This document shows, piece after piece, positions 40,235 through 41,255 of a stretch of DNA of 41,255 nucleotides. The notes under the pieces are model-generated. The model was not told the origin of the DNA. It did no database searches and saw nothing but the letters and a program-made list of their open reading frames with translations. Location: contig JAISUZ010000092.1 in the NCBI GenBank assembly GCA_031271785.1, forward strand, positions 1-41,255. The letters are read 5' to 3'. The stretch comes from Fibrobacter sp. (GTDB taxonomy: Bacteria; Fibrobacterota; Fibrobacteria; Fibrobacterales; Fibrobacteraceae). Within the stretch, counting starts at the first letter, position 1. Every line of letters begins with the position of its first letter. The position numbers and the translations under genes were made by a program.

Positions 40235-40300
40235 GTGTGGTGATCCGGTGAGGAGCAATCTGTGTTTGGATGGCCACGAGCAAGCTCTCGCCATGACAAG
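40235..40300 (+). repeat. Repeat family R1, copy 2
   Basis: TGTGGTGATCCGGT (40236-40249), then GGATGGCCACGAGC and GCTCTCGCCATGACAAG, which fold on each other (GAGC-AA-GCTC core). It is closely similar to 17088-17155. After it, GACTGCCACGCCTTCGG and CTCGCAGTGACAA (40308-40334) form another repeat-like hairpin. The spacer 40029-40234 holds nothing else that I can identify. Confidence 0.75.
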
Positions 40301-40475
40301 AAAATAGACTGCCACGCCTTCGGCTCGCAGTGACAAAAGCTGTTTTTTTTCGCCCCAAAGCCGGGTCGAAAATATTCGACCCCTACCATCGTTATTGTCA
40401 TGTTTCAATTGTGAATCGCAACTTTGTCCCAATTCCCTAAATTTCATACTTGAGGAACTCAGTAGCAATTTTTTA

Positions 40476-40506
40476 TCCCTAAGCGCGGTTCTCAATGCCT
40501 TAGGGA
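40476..40506. repeat. Hairpin TCCCTAAG/CTTAGGGA
   Basis: An 8-bp perfect inverted repeat with a 15-nt loop. Further out TTTGTCCC (40423-40430) pairs with GGGACAAA (40503-40510). The following CGCTCC (40527-40532) and GGAGCG (40543-40548) also pair. Confidence 0.5.
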
Positions 40507-40567
40507 CAAATTTTTAGGCTGGAAGCCGCTCCAATTTGTCGCGGAGCGTTGGAACCGTGCGAACATT

Positions 40568-40726
40568 GCGTGAGGCAGGCGGAGGGTGCGCGCGAAGCGC
40601 GCAGTGGTTGTTTTTGACTCGGTATTGCCATGAGATCCCGCGATGACTCGCTCCTATTATTTCATATTTGTTTGCAAAAAACAACCACCGACCAGCGGGT
40701 AGCCCGGAGAACAGCCGACCCGGCGC
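40568..40726 (+). repeat. R3 repeat interrupted by an insertion
   Basis: The left half, GCGTGAGGCAGGCGGAGGGT (40568-40587), and right half, GGGTAGCCCGGAGA to GACCCGGCGC (40697-40726), match the intact copy at 9779-9824. They are separated by 109 bp, and GGGT is present on both sides. Confidence 0.7.
40588..40700 (+). mobile_element. Small MITE-like insertion within R3
   Basis: About 109 bp plus a flanking GGGT duplicate. It begins with the hairpin TGCGCGC-GAA-GCGCGCA (40587-40603). Inside are 12-bp perfect inverted repeats, GTGGTTGTTTTT (40604-40615) and AAAAACAACCAC (40677-40688), around 61 bp. It has no coding capacity. The inverted repeats are not quite at the ends, so its exact borders are uncertain. 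Confidence 0.5.
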
Positions 40727-40760
40727 GGGTTTCATGCACGCGGTATATGAACGCGCCGGG
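40719..40760. repeat. Long GC-rich hairpin
   Basis: CCCGGCGCG (40719-40727) pairs with CGCGCCGGG (40752-40760). Inside, TTCAT (40731-40735) pairs with ATGAA (40747-40751). Confidence 0.6.
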
Positions 40761-40799
40761 GCACGCCCTTCATTATTCTTTTTTGCGGAATTTTATTGG

Positions 40800-40822
40800 A
40801 TCCTCGGGTCAAGCCCGAGGAT
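40800..40822. repeat. Hairpin ATCCTCGGG/CCCGAGGAT
   Basis: A perfect 9-bp stem around TCAAG, followed by GACA. It is similar to the hairpin at 17182-17203. Confidence 0.7.
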
Positions 40823-40867
40823 GACACGTTCGCGGTGATATCGTTGCGGATTTTGAAATGTTCTTTT

Positions 40868-40936
40868 TTGGATTGCCACATGCGTTCCGCGTTTGCAATG
40901 ACAATGCGGTTTTGTTCTTTACCGGATCACCACATG
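40868..40936 (-). repeat. Repeat family R1, copy 3 (inverted)
   Basis: ACCGGATCACCACA (40921-40934) is the exact reverse complement of 40236-40249. Inside, ATTGCC and GGCAAT-like arms (GGATTGCCACATGCG, then CGCGTTTGCAATGACAA) form its hairpin. With copy 2 it flanks the 0.7-kb repeat cluster as an inverted pair. Confidence 0.65.
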
Positions 40937-40978
40937 TGATAAGCTGAGGTGGCGAGAATGATATGTGGGATGGTATCA

Positions 40979-41016
40979 ATAAAAAAGGCACCCGGTCAAA
41001 AAGACTTGGGCGCCTG
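40979..41016 (-). terminator. Rho-independent terminator of yidC
   Basis: On the minus strand AGGCGCCC (41015-41008) pairs with GGGTGCCT (40993-40986), with one G-U pair, followed by seven T. It lies 18 bp after the yidC stop. Confidence 0.8.
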
Positions 41017-41033
41017 TTTTTAATAATAACCGG

Positions 41034-41255
41034 TTATTTCTTTTTCTTGTGATGTTTTTTGGTGTGGATAACTTTGGCGTCAATGACGTTTCCGTTTTGC
41101 GGTGCGGCCGCGGCCGGGGTTTTACGGTTGATGATCGAGTATTGCGCAATGCCCCAAAGGTTGGATATGATCCAGTAAAGCACAAGCCCTGAAGGCATCA
41201 CGGCGCTGAATACAAACATCATGATGGGCATCATCCATGTCATCATCTTTTTCTG
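41034..41255 (-). CDS. yidC: Membrane protein insertase YidC, C-terminal part (cut by window edge)
   Basis: The last 73 residues of the YidC/Oxa1 family insertase, which places proteins in the inner membrane with or without SecYEG. MMTWMMPIMMFVFSAVMPSG followed by LVLYWIISNLWGIAQYSII is the conserved final membrane pair. The tail is basic (HTKKHHKKKK), which helps ribosome contact in other members. The gene continues beyond the window; the ATG at 41246 is an internal methionine. A terminator follows. Confidence 0.92.
   Translation of the reverse strand, partial: QKKMMTWMMPIMMFVFSAVMPSGLVLYWIISNLWGIAQYSIINRKTPAAAAPQNGNVIDAKVIHTKKHHKKKK

Noticed and set aside
40235-40936. CRISPR array
   Set aside because: Repeats are few, of both orientations and unevenly spaced. 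No cas genes are present.

Overview
The window looks like chromosome of a diderm, cellulose-degrading bacterium. Best guess is Fibrobacterota (Fibrobacter-like), or at least the Fibrobacterota/Bacteroidota neighbourhood. This is inferred from lipid A genes, many lipoproteins and outer-membrane barrels, two GH8 and one GH5 glucanases, proteins with Por/T9SS-like C-terminal tails, PorV/UPF0164-like barrels, an LpoB plus COG3014 pair, and TAnnTT promoter boxes. No 16S or other decisive marker is present.

Layout. (1) 0-9.8 kb: ferredoxin; LolA-like carrier, FlgD-Ig propeller protein and PorV-like barrel; TetR regulator with recF; a COG2509 flavoprotein with an RluA-type pseudouridine synthase; a small tandem zinc-motif protein; a ComEC-like metallo-hydrolase lipoprotein. 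(2) 9.9-17.0 kb: a cellulase locus. A GH8 lipoprotein and a stand-alone carbohydrate-binding-like protein lie on the minus strand; a GH8 enzyme with binding module and a GH5 enzyme lie on the plus strand. (3) 17.3-19.8 kb: phosphohexomutase and PorV-like barrel (minus). (4) 19.8-27.0 kb: a tight plus-strand operon rsmA, gamma-carbonic-anhydrase-like, lipid kinase, lpxD, lpxC, fabZ, ftsK. (5) 27.0-28.4 kb: an AT-rich islet bounded by a perfect 55-bp duplication of the ftsK 3' end. It carries a decayed C10 (streptopain) protease and a small BACON-like lipoprotein. (6) 28.5-36.4 kb: lpoB/COG3014/beta-lactamase-like operon, an outer-membrane protein, an ABC-class ATPase, a PEGA protein, tRNA-Cys, a DUF374 acyltransferase, a DnaQ-type exonuclease and crcB. 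(7) 36.4-40.0 kb: an AT-rich minus-strand accessory block (M48 protease, methyltransferase remnant, HXXEE, HdeD, lipoprotein, DinB). (8) 40.0-41.0 kb: a gene-free cluster of hairpin repeats, then the 3' end of yidC.

Most striking points. The ftsK islet looks like a site-specific or recombinational insertion. ftsK itself carries a one-base frameshift in an A run. A repeat is read in the same frame near the N-termini of two consecutive exported proteins. At least three families of hairpin-forming intergenic repeats occur, one copy being interrupted by a small element with a 4-bp flanking duplication. A TAnnTT box recurs at two set distances from start codons, which suggests that many messages are leaderless.
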